64,000 nt of DNA from Geobacillus genomosp. 3. GTDB lineage: Bacteria; Bacillota; Bacilli; Bacillales; Anoxybacillaceae. Position 1 is the stretch's first letter, and every line of letters begins with the position of its first letter. Below are positions 45,773 to 54,846 of the stretch, one piece after another. The notes under the pieces are model-generated. The model saw only the letters and a list, made by a program, of their open reading frames with translations. It had not been told where the DNA came from and searched no databases. Location: NCBI RefSeq assembly GCF_000445995.2, contig NC_022080.4, positions 1,922,001 through 1,986,000 of the forward strand, written 5' to 3'. Made by a program: the position numbers and the translations under genes.

Positions 45773-46546
45773 TTAGTTTCCTTGGAACGTTGGTTTCCGT
45801 TTTTCGAAAAACGCCTTGACCCCTTCGCGATGGTCGGATGTCAATCCCGCAATGCGCTGGCATTCCGCTTCCCGTTCGAGGTAGCGGTCAAATGCGGCTT
45901 CTTCGCTTTCCTGAAGCAGCCGCTTCACAAGTCCAATTGCCTTTGTCGGCATAGCAGCGAGCCGCTCGGCAAACTGCGTTACTTCCTCCTCCCAATTTGA
46001 TAGAGGAATCACTTTTGTTGCCAGCCCGAGCGAGACGGCCTGTTCAGCAGATATTTTTTCCCCGAGCACCGCAACTTCAAGTGCCTTCGCCCGTCCGATG
46101 AGACGAGGCAAATAGTAGAGATGGCCGGCATCCGGCACAAGGCCGATATGGATAAACGCCGGGGCGAAACTCGCTTTTTCCGAAAGAAGCCGAAAATCGC
46201 ACGCCAACGCCAAACTCATACCCGCACCGGCCGCCACCCCATTCACTGCCGCGACGACTGGCTTTTCAAGCCGGTGAAGCGCTCTCATCATCGGCGCATA
46301 TCGAGTGCGCAACACATCGCCATGGTTCATCTCTTCTGTTACACCACTCAAATCTTCCCCGGCGCAAAACGCCCGCCCGGCACCTGTAATCACGACACAA
46401 CGCACGTTTTGGTCCGCCGCTGCCTGCTTTAACGACTTAATCACTTCGGCGTTCATCTGCTCTGTAAACGCATTCATCTGATCAGGCCGGTTCAGCGTCA
46501 ACCAAGCGACTTGCTCCTTCACTTCATACCGGATTGTTTCGTACAT
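45773..46546 (-). CDS. paaG: Enoyl-CoA hydratase/isomerase, PaaG-like
   Basis: A 257-residue crotonase. It has GRAFCAGEDLSG near 66, VAAGAGMSLALACDFRL near 105, and Asp in GLVPDAGHLYYLPRLIGRA near 132, where PaaG-type isomerases have Asp instead of the hydratase Glu. PaaG turns the ring-1,2-epoxide into the oxepin. ATG 46546 has GGGGGG upstream. Confidence 0.85.
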   Translation of the reverse strand: MYETIRYEVKEQVAWLTLNRPDQMNAFTEQMNAEVIKSLKQAAADQNVRCVVITGAGRAFCAGEDLSGVTEEMNHGDVLRTRYAPMMRALHRLEKPVVAAVNGVAAGAGMSLALACDFRLLSEKASFAPAFIHIGLVPDAGHLYYLPRLIGRAKALEVAVLGEKISAEQAVSLGLATKVIPLSNWEEEVTQFAERLAAMPTKAIGLVKRLLQESEEAAFDRYLEREAECQRIAGLTSDHREGVKAFFEKRKPTFQGN

Positions 46547-46559
46547 AAAGCGCCCCCCT

Positions 46560-47336
46560 TTATTTTCCTTGGAAGCGCGGCTTCCGTTTTTCCAAAAACG
46601 CCGCCATCCCTTCTTTTTGGTCTTCCGAGGCGAACAACAGATAGAAGTTTTTCCGCTCAAATTGCATGCCTTCATACAGTGGATAATCGACCGCTTTTTG
46701 CACCGCTTCCTTGATCAGCCGGAGAGCCAACGGCGGCTGTGCGGCAAGACGCCCGGCTAACCGCATCGTTTCTTCCATTAGCAGTTCAGGGCTGACGACG
46801 CGCGTAACGATGCCGAGTTTGTGCGCCTCCTTTGCTGACAAGCGCTCCCCGGTCCATAGCCACTCAAGCGCCCGTTTCGGTCCGATTAGTTTCGTTAACC
46901 TCTGCGTGCCTCCTGCACCTGGCATAACGCCAAGGTTCACTTCCGGAAAACCGAACTCCGCGGTTGACGAAGCAATCAAAAGATCGCACGTAAGCGCCAA
47001 CTCAAAGCCGCCCCCAAGCGCCAGACCGTTTACGGCAGCAATCATCGGGGTTTTGATGATGGACAGGCGATCCCAATCCGCGAACTGGTTCAGCAACTCA
47101 AGACGAACAGGGTCATCTTCCGCCATCTCTTTAATATCCGCCCCTGCCGCAAACGCCCGCCCGCGCCCGGTAAGCACGATGACGCGCACTGCTTCATCCC
47201 GGTCAAACGTTTCGGCCGCCATCACGATTTCCGCCACCATTTGGCGGCTTAACGCATTCAACACATCCGGACGCGCGAGTTCAATGACGCCAACTGCCCC
47301 CTCTTGCCGCACGGCAATCGAAACAAATTCACTCAT
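46560..47336 (-). CDS. paaF: Enoyl-CoA hydratase, PaaF-like
   Basis: A 258-residue crotonase with GRGRAFAAGADIKEM near 60, NGLALGGGFELALTCDLLIAS near 100, and catalytic Glu in FGFPEVNLGVMPGAGGTQRL near 128. It hydrates 2,3-dehydroadipyl-CoA. It overlaps the EthD gene by 8 bases and lies 13 bases from paaG. Confidence 0.88.
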   Translation of the reverse strand: MSEFVSIAVRQEGAVGVIELARPDVLNALSRQMVAEIVMAAETFDRDEAVRVIVLTGRGRAFAAGADIKEMAEDDPVRLELLNQFADWDRLSIIKTPMIAAVNGLALGGGFELALTCDLLIASSTAEFGFPEVNLGVMPGAGGTQRLTKLIGPKRALEWLWTGERLSAKEAHKLGIVTRVVSPELLMEETMRLAGRLAAQPPLALRLIKEAVQKAVDYPLYEGMQFERKNFYLLFASEDQKEGMAAFLEKRKPRFQGK

Positions 47337-47640
47337 GTTCCACTTCCTCACCCACCATAAACGTGACAAGATCCCCGGCGAACGACATGACGTCTTTGGC
47401 CGATGCTTTTGCTTCTTTCGTTTTCATCGCTTCTTGAAACGCTTCCCGGCTGTCGTAATACATTTCACATAACAAATAATATTCGCTTTCTGTCCCCATC
47501 GGCGTGCCGGTAATTTTCGTCACCTTAATTTTTCGAAGGCCGGGAATTTTTTCTGTCAGCGGCACGTGCGTTCCGTAATAGTGAGCATCGAACTGTTCCT
47601 TATCTTTCGGTTGTTTGTATAGGGCGATCATTTTAAACAT
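47329..47640 (-). CDS. EthD family small protein in the paa operon
   Basis: A 103-residue ferredoxin-like dimeric alpha+beta barrel protein with MIALYKQPKDKEQFDAHYYGTH at the start and MSFAGDLVTFMVGEE at the end. EthD-type proteins accompany oxidative catabolic operons but their reaction is generally unknown. Here it lies between paaD and paaF and overlaps paaF, so it is part of the paa transcript. Confidence 0.8.
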   Translation of the reverse strand: MFKMIALYKQPKDKEQFDAHYYGTHVPLTEKIPGLRKIKVTKITGTPMGTESEYYLLCEMYYDSREAFQEAMKTKEAKASAKDVMSFAGDLVTFMVGEEVEHE

Positions 47641-47664
47641 CGCGAACGTCTCCTCCCCTTTTTC

Positions 47665-48141
47665 TTATCCTAACGTTAATACGGGCTTCATCGCTTCAAA
47701 CGGATTTTTGCATTGTTTGCAATAGAAAATGCTGCGACAGGCGGTCGGACCGAACAAGTTTTCCATCACTGTCCGCTCAGCTCCGCAATACGGACACTCG
47801 ACTTGCCATGCCCCCGGCGACATTTGCTGCGGCGGCGGGGCAATGCCGAACTGCTTCAGCCGTTCGCGCCCGGTTTCGCTGATCCGGTCAGAGGTCCATG
47901 GCGGCTGGCGAAGGAACTCAACCGTCACCGCCGAGGCCCCTGCTTCCTTTAACGCTTCCTCCACCCTGGCGCGGATGATATCGAGCGCCGGACACCCGAG
48001 AAACGTCGGCAACAAAGAAACCGAGACCGATCCATCATGAACGTCAACCTGTTCCACCATCCCGAGATCGACGATGCTAACCGAATGGATTTCCGGGTCC
48101 TTCACCAACTCCAACGTTTTCCAAACCTCTTCCTTTGTCAT
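47665..48141 (-). CDS. paaD: PaaD, DUF59/MIP18 plus zinc-ribbon maturation factor
   Basis: A 158-residue protein: DUF59 domain (DPEIHSVSIVDLGMV, TFLGCPALD) to residue 100, then a Pro-rich linker and a zinc ribbon with Cys116/Cys119 and Cys141/Cys144. PaaD is required for assembly of the active epoxidase. Comparison with the shorter paralogue at 15186 and the free ribbon at 21090 shows where that version was split. Confidence 0.9.
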   Translation of the reverse strand: MTKEEVWKTLELVKDPEIHSVSIVDLGMVEQVDVHDGSVSVSLLPTFLGCPALDIIRARVEEALKEAGASAVTVEFLRQPPWTSDRISETGRERLKQFGIAPPPQQMSPGAWQVECPYCGAERTVMENLFGPTACRSIFYCKQCKNPFEAMKPVLTLG

Positions 48142-48308
48142 GGTTCTCCCTCACATGTTCCGATCGTCAATATGCTTCCCGTCCCTCCGGCCCGGGCACC
48201 GTTCCGCCCTGCTTGCCTTCCGCGCGGCCGACCACGTTGCTGTCGGCTGCTGTTTCAGAAGGACGGGAAAGCGATGACATCGGTCTTTTTCGAAACAAAA
48301 TGCGTCTC

Positions 48309-49121
48309 TCACCATACAGCTTGTGGAATGGCGCGATAAACTTCTGAGAGCGTTGCCAGTGCATCATCCAAGTCCGGCGTATGCTCGCCGTTGCGGCCGT
48401 TGCCATGTTTCATACCGAATGGCATGGGCCACTCGAGCCCGACTTCAGCAAAAGCCGGCGCCAACGCTGCGATCGTCTTTTCTGTCAGCTCCTTTTCGTC
48501 GTCAATCAACCCCCATCGCGCCATGTCCGCCCCTTTCGCCCCAAGCGTCAATACGCCGGCAAAATCAGCCGCCACATCTTGAACGGCTTTCGCCATTCGC
48601 GTCCGCGCTTCACCCGGGGCATTCGTCAATTGAACAAACCACGTATGCCAATGGAGCAAATGATAGTGCAGCTCCACTTGAATTTTCGCTGCCACTTCGG
48701 CCAACGGCGTATATGCGCTTTTTGTCAATGATTCAAGGCGAACGCGCTTCGCCTGTGTATAAAAGTACTGGCGGACAACGGTGAATGCCCAGTCATAGCG
48801 GGGCTCACGCAAGTAGTGCCCCGGACCGTTTGGCAGCTCGAGCAATACCGCGTTGCGCCGCGCCGCAGCCGGCCGGGCGTGGGCCAATTCATCAGCAGGA
48901 CCGTGGCCCAGCTCTTCAAGCAGCTGATAGTACATGGCAGCGTGCCCCATCGTGTCCTGGCTGATGGAAGAAAACGCGATGTCTTCTTCAATATGGGGGG
49001 CCAACCCAAGCCATTCCGACCCCCGGTAGGCAACTAAAAAATCATCATCCGCAAGCTGGAACAACAACTCAACAAGCGCTTCCTGACCATCGGGATGAAA
49101 ATGGATTTGTTTTTCGCTCAT
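48309..49121 (-). CDS. paaC: PaaC, structural subunit of phenylacetyl-CoA epoxidase
   Basis: A 270-residue ferritin-like protein with DDDFLVAYRGSEWLGLAPHIEEDIAFSSISQDTMGHAAMYYQLL near 25-68 and VELHYHLLHWHTWF near 145. It pairs with PaaA in the (PaaAC)2 core. Overlaps the PaaB stop by 4 bases. A 167-base gap to paaD shows no gene. Confidence 0.9.
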   Translation of the reverse strand: MSEKQIHFHPDGQEALVELLFQLADDDFLVAYRGSEWLGLAPHIEEDIAFSSISQDTMGHAAMYYQLLEELGHGPADELAHARPAAARRNAVLLELPNGPGHYLREPRYDWAFTVVRQYFYTQAKRVRLESLTKSAYTPLAEVAAKIQVELHYHLLHWHTWFVQLTNAPGEARTRMAKAVQDVAADFAGVLTLGAKGADMARWGLIDDEKELTEKTIAALAPAFAEVGLEWPMPFGMKHGNGRNGEHTPDLDDALATLSEVYRAIPQAVW

Positions 49122-49468
49122 CGCCGAATCTCGCCTTTCCATGATAAAATTTCTTTTTCATCAAACATCTTTTGCTCGTATTTACGCCACCGTTTTTTCA
49201 AATCTCCGTATCCTCGCGTCAACCGGTAATCTTTGTTATCGAGCCGCTTAAGTGCTGCTTTTTCCTCTTCATTGATTCGCCGGATATAATCCCGTTTCAC
49301 AACCCAAAGGTCAGAAACCGGCTCGCGGCGCATAAAGTTCTCCTGCGCCATGACGAACGCAATCTCCTCATTCGGAGCAAGCAGGCTGAATTGGTGTTGA
49401 AGCGGTGCGTCCGGCGTTCTTCGACTGAACACCTCAAACACTTGATAAAAGCCTTGTTCTTTCCCCAT
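49118..49468 (-). CDS. paaB: PaaB, bridging subunit of phenylacetyl-CoA epoxidase
   Basis: A 116-residue protein. The N-terminal half is the PaaB fold (FYQVFEVFSRRTPDAPLQHQFSLLAPNEEIAF...FMRREPVSDLWVVKR). The C-terminal half is a charged helical extension (residues 70-116) absent from the paralogue at 14974. ATG 49468 follows AGGGGG. Confidence 0.88.
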   Translation of the reverse strand: MGKEQGFYQVFEVFSRRTPDAPLQHQFSLLAPNEEIAFVMAQENFMRREPVSDLWVVKRDYIRRINEEEKAALKRLDNKDYRLTRGYGDLKKRWRKYEQKMFDEKEILSWKGEIRR

Positions 49469-49484
49469 TGTGATCATCCCCCTT

Positions 49485-50453
49485 TCATCCAACCGCCCGT
49501 ACGGCGCTGAGCGCTTCGCGCACCCAGGCGTTCTGCTTATGCGCCGTCCGGCGCAATTCAAGCCGCTCTTGCGATTTCGGTCCATTGTTGCGGATGATTT
49601 CTTTAAATTTCTCCCAATCCGGTTGCCGGTAAATCCACTTTCCTTGCTCCTTATCAAAATGCATCGTCTCATCCGGAATCTTCAGTCCGAGCGACCAAAT
49701 GCGCGGCACATACTTTGTAAAGTAGTCTTGGCGCAATTGTTCATTTGTTTTGGTACGGATGCGGTATTTGATCGTGGCATCCTGTTTGGACGTTCCTGTC
49801 GTTTCCGCCGTCGGCGGGCCGAAAAACATGAGCAGCGCTTCCCACCAACGGTTAAGTGCCTCTTGGAGCATCTCTTTTTGTTCTTTCGTTCCCTCGGCTA
49901 ACGCTAAAATAATCGACTCGCCATGCTGGGCATGAAACACCTCTTCAGCGCAAATGCGCTTCAATGCCCGCGCATACGGTCCGTATGACGCATCCAGCAT
50001 ATTGGTCTGCGTCATAATCGCCGCTCCGTCGACAAGCCAACCGATCAACCCGGCGTCCGCCCACGTCGGTGCTGCCATATGAAAGACATTGTGAAACTTC
50101 AACCGCTCATTCAACAAATCTTCAAGAATATCTTCCCTTGTCTTGCCGAGAGGAGCCATCAAGTCCTCTGCGACCCGAATCAGCAGCTGGCCATGTCCCA
50201 TTTCATCCTGCACTTTTGCCATAATGCCAAGCTTTCGGCGCAATGACGGCGCCTTTGGCACCCACTCTTTTTCTGGAAGCGCCCCCATAATTTCGCTGAC
50301 TGCATGCATCGCGATGAGCTTAATGAGTGTCGTCCGATATTCGTCCGGCATCCAATCGTCTGCCTCGATTTTCTCCCCCGCCTCGATGCGGCGCATAAAC
50401 CGCTCATACTTTTCCTCTTCAGACAGGCGAGTAAACACCATTGTCGTCCCCAT
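49485..50453 (-). CDS. paaA: PaaA, diiron catalytic subunit of phenylacetyl-CoA 1,2-epoxidase
   Basis: A 322-residue diiron oxygenase. Iron ligands are in VQDEMGHGQ (83-90) and CAEEVFHAQHGE (168-179), with an earlier Glu near 54. It epoxidises phenylacetyl-CoA with O2. First gene of the paa operon, under a perfect TATAAT promoter overlapped by a palindromic operator. No PaaE reductase gene is present in the window, so electrons must come from elsewhere. ATG has GGGGG 7 bases upstream. Confidence 0.93.
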   Translation of the reverse strand: MGTTMVFTRLSEEEKYERFMRRIEAGEKIEADDWMPDEYRTTLIKLIAMHAVSEIMGALPEKEWVPKAPSLRRKLGIMAKVQDEMGHGQLLIRVAEDLMAPLGKTREDILEDLLNERLKFHNVFHMAAPTWADAGLIGWLVDGAAIMTQTNMLDASYGPYARALKRICAEEVFHAQHGESIILALAEGTKEQKEMLQEALNRWWEALLMFFGPPTAETTGTSKQDATIKYRIRTKTNEQLRQDYFTKYVPRIWSLGLKIPDETMHFDKEQGKWIYRQPDWEKFKEIIRNNGPKSQERLELRRTAHKQNAWVREALSAVRAVG

Positions 50454-50487
50454 TATCCATCCCCCTATTAATATGATTTAAAAAATA

Positions 50488-50510
50488 TATAACGTTTATT
50501 TAACGTCATT
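50488..50510. promoter_or_regulatory. PaaX-type operator at paaA
   Basis: An imperfect palindrome centred on 50499: TATAACGTTTA followed by TTAACGTCATT, 8 of 11 pairs matching. It overlaps the -10 box and start point, and shares TATAACGTTTA with the operator of paaK. Confidence 0.7.
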
Positions 50511-50536
50511 ATATTTTATTGTTATAAACTTTGCAA
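50508..50536 (-). promoter_or_regulatory. Sigma-A promoter of the paaA operon
   Basis: Minus-strand TTGCAA (50531-50536), 17-base spacer, perfect TATAAT (50508-50513). Confidence 0.75.
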
Positions 50537-50562
50537 GATTTTTTTCTATCTTTTCCCTTAAT

Positions 50563-51894
50563 TCAGATAAGTTGCTTCGCTTCGAGCTTGCGCTGATCAA
50601 TGACACGCACCGCTTTTCCCTCTGAACGAGGAAGCGTTTTCGGTGGATGAAGACGAACACCAATCGAAATCAAGCAATGCGTTTTTAACAACGATTGGAC
50701 ACGTCGAACAAGCTCAAGCGCCGCACCGCTTTGCAAATCGCCGCCAATCCTATTGTAAAAATATTCCGTCACCTCAGCATGCAATTCAAGCGCTTCCAAA
50801 TGTCCTTTGAGAAGCCGATGCAATTGATAGTGTGGAGCCAGTTCCGAAACACGAAGGAGGTGATGCTCAATTTCCGATGGAAATACATTGACACCACGGA
50901 TAATAATCATGTCGTCAACGCGTCCTTTGACCCGCGACATGCGCACCGTCGTCCGTCCACAAACACACCGCTCTCTTGTCACGGAAGCGATATCACCTGT
51001 CCGATAGCGGATAACCGGAAATGCTTCTTTCGTCAAACTCGTAAAAACAAGCTCTCCTTCTTCCCCTTCGGCCACCGGCTCAAGCGTTTTCGGATTGATG
51101 ACTTCAACAAAGAAATGATCTTCGGCAATATGGAGGCCGTTTTGCGCTTCATGGCATTCCATGGCCACCCCAGGGCCGATCACTTCACTTAATCCATAAA
51201 TATCACACGCTTTAATGCCAAATTCCTCTTCAAGTGTACGCCGCATTTCTTCCGACCATGGCTCCGCACCAAAAATCCCGTATTTCAACGACGTCCGCCG
51301 AGGATCTTTGCCCAATTCTCTCATCCGCTCGGCAATGTTTAACACATAAGACGGCGTGCCGCAAATGATGGTCGGCTGAAAATCTTCAATGATCATCACT
51401 TGCCGGTCAGTGTTGCCGCCGGAAACAGGAATGGTGACCGCCCCAAGCCGTTCACTGCCATAATGAATCCCAAGTCCGCCTGTAAACAGCCCGTACCCAT
51501 ATGCATTGTGAACGATGTCCCCCGGCTTTCCACCAGCTATAGCGAACGCCCGCGCTACAATATCGGCCCAATGATCGATATCCTGTCTTGTATAAGCAAC
51601 AACTGTCGGTTTGCCGCTCGTGCCGCTTGATGCGTGCAAGCGAACGCATTGAGTGGTGTCAACCGCCAACAGGCCAAACGGATAATGTGCGCGCAAATCG
51701 CTTTTGGTCGTAAACGGCAACCTACGCACATCATCCAACGTCCGAACATCCTCAGGCTTCACACCCGCTTGGTCAAACTGCTCGCGATAAAATGGCACCC
51801 GCTTATACACCCGTTCCACTGTCGCCTGCAACCGCCCAAGCTGGAGTGCCTCAAGCTCACTGCGCTCGGCTGTCTCAATGTCATGCAAAATCAT
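50563..51894 (-). CDS. paaK: Phenylacetate-CoA ligase
   Basis: A 443-residue adenylate-forming enzyme of the PaaK branch. It has RLHASSGTSGKPTVVAYT near 90, YGIFGAEPWSEEMRRTLEE near 215, IYGLSEVIGPGVAMEC near 235, YRTGD near 305, and IIIRGVNVFPSEIE near 335. It activates phenylacetate to phenylacetyl-CoA, feeding PaaA. ATG 51894 follows GGGGG with 8-base spacing; TTG 51900 is too close. It is transcribed on the same strand just upstream of the paaA promoter but has its own promoter and operator. Confidence 0.93.
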   Translation of the reverse strand: MILHDIETAERSELEALQLGRLQATVERVYKRVPFYREQFDQAGVKPEDVRTLDDVRRLPFTTKSDLRAHYPFGLLAVDTTQCVRLHASSGTSGKPTVVAYTRQDIDHWADIVARAFAIAGGKPGDIVHNAYGYGLFTGGLGIHYGSERLGAVTIPVSGGNTDRQVMIIEDFQPTIICGTPSYVLNIAERMRELGKDPRRTSLKYGIFGAEPWSEEMRRTLEEEFGIKACDIYGLSEVIGPGVAMECHEAQNGLHIAEDHFFVEVINPKTLEPVAEGEEGELVFTSLTKEAFPVIRYRTGDIASVTRERCVCGRTTVRMSRVKGRVDDMIIIRGVNVFPSEIEHHLLRVSELAPHYQLHRLLKGHLEALELHAEVTEYFYNRIGGDLQSGAALELVRRVQSLLKTHCLISIGVRLHPPKTLPRSEGKAVRVIDQRKLEAKQLI

Positions 51895-51937
51895 TGTCAA
51901 ATCCCCCTTTTTTTAAAGCGATTTCATCGGGAATAAA

Positions 51938-51968
51938 AATATATAACGTTTATTAAACGTTATATATT
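51938..51968. promoter_or_regulatory. PaaX-type operator at paaK: 31-base perfect palindrome
   Basis: Fifteen bases on each side of T51953 are perfectly complementary. The core is TATAACGTTTA/TAAACGTTATA. The left core arm recurs at the paaA promoter, so both starts share a regulator, most likely PaaX at 40788. Confidence 0.8.
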
Positions 51969-51988
51969 AAAATATCATATTTAATTTT

Positions 51989-52017
51989 AAAATAGGTTAA
52001 ATATTTTAAAATGTCAA
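51989..52017 (-). promoter_or_regulatory. Sigma-A promoter of paaK
   Basis: Minus-strand TTGACA (52012-52017), 17-base spacer, TATTTT (51989-51994); the operator lies just downstream of the predicted start. Confidence 0.6.
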
Positions 52018-52080
52018 CACTTTTTTGAGCAGAAAACGGTCAAAATAATGATGAAAGTGCAGCGAGACCTCTGCTTTGCA

Positions 52081-52430
52081 TGTTTGCTGGAATAAATTTC
52101 CGATCTCAAAGGACGGGAAGAGCACAACTCGGGAGTAGGTGCAAGATGAATGTTAGTGGACGTCAGCCAAACCGCAGAACGAACGAAAGATCGATCATGT
52201 TCTTTTTGGACTGAATGTAGAAGGCACGGAGAACATCCAATGGGAAAACGAAGCGAAATCTTCCAAAGATAAAGGATTCATGGCACGGACGAACGACCAA
52301 TCACCGGATATGTTTAAAGGGCGGGAACAGCCCAAAATACGCTCAAGGAGACGAAAGGTTGGTTTCGCCGCGAAACGGAAAATCTTCCTCTTCAAGCTAA
52401 AGGAAGGGGAAGCCGTTCACATTTAAATCG
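52081..52430 (+). mobile_element. Decayed element with an IS605-like end signature
   Basis: AAGATGAATGTTAGTGGACGTCAGCCAAACCG (read in two parts from 52143) resembles the block in the 25.5-kb remnant, and a GTTCAC occurs near 52415. No intact gene remains and the boundaries are unclear. Nothing else was recognised between 52018 and 52570. Confidence 0.3.
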
Positions 52431-52577
52431 TTTCTTCAAAATGATCAATTTTCTCTCGCAACATACGAGAAAAGATTCACAGACGAGTTTCTCCCCCATC
52501 CGGGCATAAAAAACCTTATCAAAGTGTGCATATTTCTAAATACATCTATGAGCAGGCGTTGCTCGTCCCCTAGCATG

Positions 52578-52606
52578 AAAATGCCTGATCAAGGCGCAGG
52601 CATTTT
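52578..52606. terminator. Terminator downstream of ilvD
   Basis: AAAATGCCTG pairs perfectly with CAGGCATTTT across 9 bases. Confidence 0.8.
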
Positions 52607-52670
52607 TACGGAAAAAAGGAAAGCAGCGCCCATAATAAGTGAGCGCGCCTTCCTGTTCCCATTCATTCCA

Positions 52671-54350
52671 TTAAATTTTCATAATCCCCCCCGTGCTCGC
52701 TGAGGTGACATGCTTCGAGTAGCGGGCGAGATATCCGGTTTTCACTTTCGGCTCAAAGCCTTTCCAGTTCGCCTTCCGGCGTTCGAGCTCTTCATCAGAA
52801 AGCTTGACGTTGATCGTCCGTTTGACCGTGTCGATTTCGATGATATCGCCGTCTTCGATAAACGCGATCGGCCCACCCTCAGCCGCTTCCGGAGAGACGT
52901 GTCCAATCGACAAGCCGCGCGAAGCACCGGAGAAGCGGCCGTCAGTGACAAGCGCCACCTTTGTACCGAGCCCCATGCCGACAATTTGCGATGTCGGGGC
53001 GAGCATTTCCGGCATTCCAGGGCCGCCTTTTGGCCCTTCGTAGCGGATGACGACAACATGGCCAGGTTGGATTTTGCCGCTGGCGATGCCTTCAAGCGCT
53101 TCCTCTTGAGAGTCAAAGACGATCGCCGGCCCTTCATGGCGCGTAATGCCGCCTTGCACCGCCCCGGTTTTAATGACGGCGCCGTCCGGAGCCAAGTTGC
53201 CGAACAAAATGGCGAGCCCGCCCGTTTCCGAATACGGGTTGTCGATCGGCCGGATGACGTCATAGTTTTTCACTTCACAGCCGGCAATGTTTTCGCCAAG
53301 CGTTTTGCCGGTGACGGTGAGCGTATCGAGATGAAGCGCCCCTTCTTTTTTCGCCAGCTCGTTCAACACCGCCGAAACGCCGCCCGCTTCATGCAAATCT
53401 TCGATGTAATGGACATCCGATGCCGGGGCGAGTTTCGCCAAATGCGGCACGCGCGCCGCCACTTCGTTAATGCGCTCAAGCGAGTACTCGATGCCGGCTT
53501 CATTGGCGATCGCGAGCGTATGCAGCACCGTGTTCGTTGAGCCACCGAGTGCCATATCAAGCGCGAACGCGTTGTCGATCGCTTTTTCCGTGACGATGTC
53601 GCGCGGTTTAATGTCATGTTCGATCAAATACATGAGCTGTTTCGCCGACTCGCGGACAAACTCCTTGCGCGCCGGGTCGATTGCCAAAATCGTGCCGTTG
53701 CCCGGCAGCGCGAGCCCAAGCGCTTCGGCCAGACAGTTCATCGAATTGGCGGTAAACATGCCTGAACACGACCCGCACGTCGGACAGCCGTATCGTTCAA
53801 GCTCTTCAAGCCCTTTCTCATCGAGCGTTCCCCCTAAATACGCCCCGACTCCTTCAAACACGGACGAGAGGGAAATTTTCCGCCCGTCTTTCGTCACGCC
53901 GGCTTTCATCGGCCCGCCGCTGACGAAAATTGTCGGAATGTTGAGCCGCATCGCCGCCATCATCATTCCCGGCGTAATTTTGTCGCAGTTCGGAATGCAC
54001 ACCATGCCGTCAAACCAATGTGCGGAAACAACGGTTTCAATCGAGTCGGCGATAATTTCCCGGCTCGGAAGCGAATAGCGCATCCCGATATGCCCCATCG
54101 CAATGCCGTCATCGACGCCGATTGTATTCATTTCAAACGGCACGCCGCCCGCCTCACGGATCGCTTCCTTCACGATTTTCCCAAACTCTTGCAGATGGAC
54201 GTGCCCTGGAATAATGTCAATATACGAATTGACAACCGCGATAAACGGTTTGTCAAAATCTTCTTCCTTCACGCCGGCCGCCCGCAACAAGCTGCGGTGC
54301 GGAGCCCGGTCAAATCCTTTTTTGATCATGTCGCTGCGCCGTGTTTTCAT
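52671..54350 (-). CDS. ilvD: Dihydroxy-acid dehydratase
   Basis: A 559-residue Fe-S enzyme of valine/isoleucine synthesis that dehydrates 2,3-dihydroxy-3-methyl acids. Conserved Cys occur in [20 protein letters not shown] near 120 and [21 protein letters not shown] near 192, both cluster ligands, with the active-site block [20 protein letters not shown] near 470. ATG 54350 has GGAGGG with 8-base spacing. No other ilv gene is adjacent. Confidence 0.95.
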   Translation of the reverse strand: MKTRRSDMIKKGFDRAPHRSLLRAAGVKEEDFDKPFIAVVNSYIDIIPGHVHLQEFGKIVKEAIREAGGVPFEMNTIGVDDGIAMGHIGMRYSLPSREIIADSIETVVSAHWFDGMVCIPNCDKITPGMMMAAMRLNIPTIFVSGGPMKAGVTKDGRKISLSSVFEGVGAYLGGTLDEKGLEELERYGCPTCGSCSGMFTANSMNCLAEALGLALPGNGTILAIDPARKEFVRESAKQLMYLIEHDIKPRDIVTEKAIDNAFALDMALGGSTNTVLHTLAIANEAGIEYSLERINEVAARVPHLAKLAPASDVHYIEDLHEAGGVSAVLNELAKKEGALHLDTLTVTGKTLGENIAGCEVKNYDVIRPIDNPYSETGGLAILFGNLAPDGAVIKTGAVQGGITRHEGPAIVFDSQEEALEGIASGKIQPGHVVVIRYEGPKGGPGMPEMLAPTSQIVGMGLGTKVALVTDGRFSGASRGLSIGHVSPEAAEGGPIAFIEDGDIIEIDTVKRTINVKLSDEELERRKANWKGFEPKVKTGYLARYSKHVTSASTGGIMKI

Positions 54351-54488
54351 TGAAAGTCCCTCCATCGTTCAGATTAATAGGTTGCTAGTATTGTACCACT
54401 TTTTCTAATAAAATGACAATTAACTTTATTCCGAATGCGTTTTCATTCCTTGTTCCCGCCGACGTCGCGCCAAAATCACCTGTTCCCC

Positions 54489-54517
54489 TTGACAATGGAG
54501 AGATTTGGCGGCATAAT
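54489..54517 (+). promoter_or_regulatory. Sigma-A promoter of the proBA T-box transcript
   Basis: TTGACA (54489-54494), 17-base spacer, CATAAT (54512-54517). Predicted start about 54524. A second TTGACA at 54549 lacks a good -10. Confidence 0.75.
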
Positions 54518-54589
54518 GTCTTACAAACTACGAATCGTTGAAATGCCCTTGACAGTGAAATACTGATAACGGCACGGGACTAGTAAACC

Positions 54590-54788
54590 GAGGGAATGCG
54601 CCAGAGAGTGGGACCCATAGGCTGGAAGGTTCCTCGCAGGAAGTCGGTTGAACCTGCCCTAGACGGCCGCTTATGCAAACATAAGCCGCACGCCTGCGTT
54701 ACAGGTCAAAGAGGGTGCTTTAGGCGCCAAAAAAGGTGGTACCGCGGAACGCTTTTCCGTCCTTTTACGAAAGGAGGAAAAGCGTTTT
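54590..54788 (+). ncRNA. T-box riboswitch, proline-specific, upstream of proBA
   Basis: Stem I begins at AGGGAATGCG...AGAGAGTGGG, with GAACCTGCCC offering CCT (54653-54655) as the proline specifier codon. The T-box sequence AAGGTGGTACCGCGG is at 54733-54747. A terminator hairpin CGCTTTTCC...GGAAAAGCG with T6 (about 54750-54790) follows. Uncharged tRNA-Pro should stabilise the antiterminator and allow proBA transcription. Confidence 0.92.
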
Positions 54789-54846
54789 TTGTTGCTCCGC
54801 TACTTTGCAGAATGGCCATTCAACATACAAAGGAGGGAAGAATGCG

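Noticed and set aside
52710..54078. Two long plus-strand frames opposite ilvD
   Set aside because: Both are complementary to the intact ilvD gene and show no family motif.
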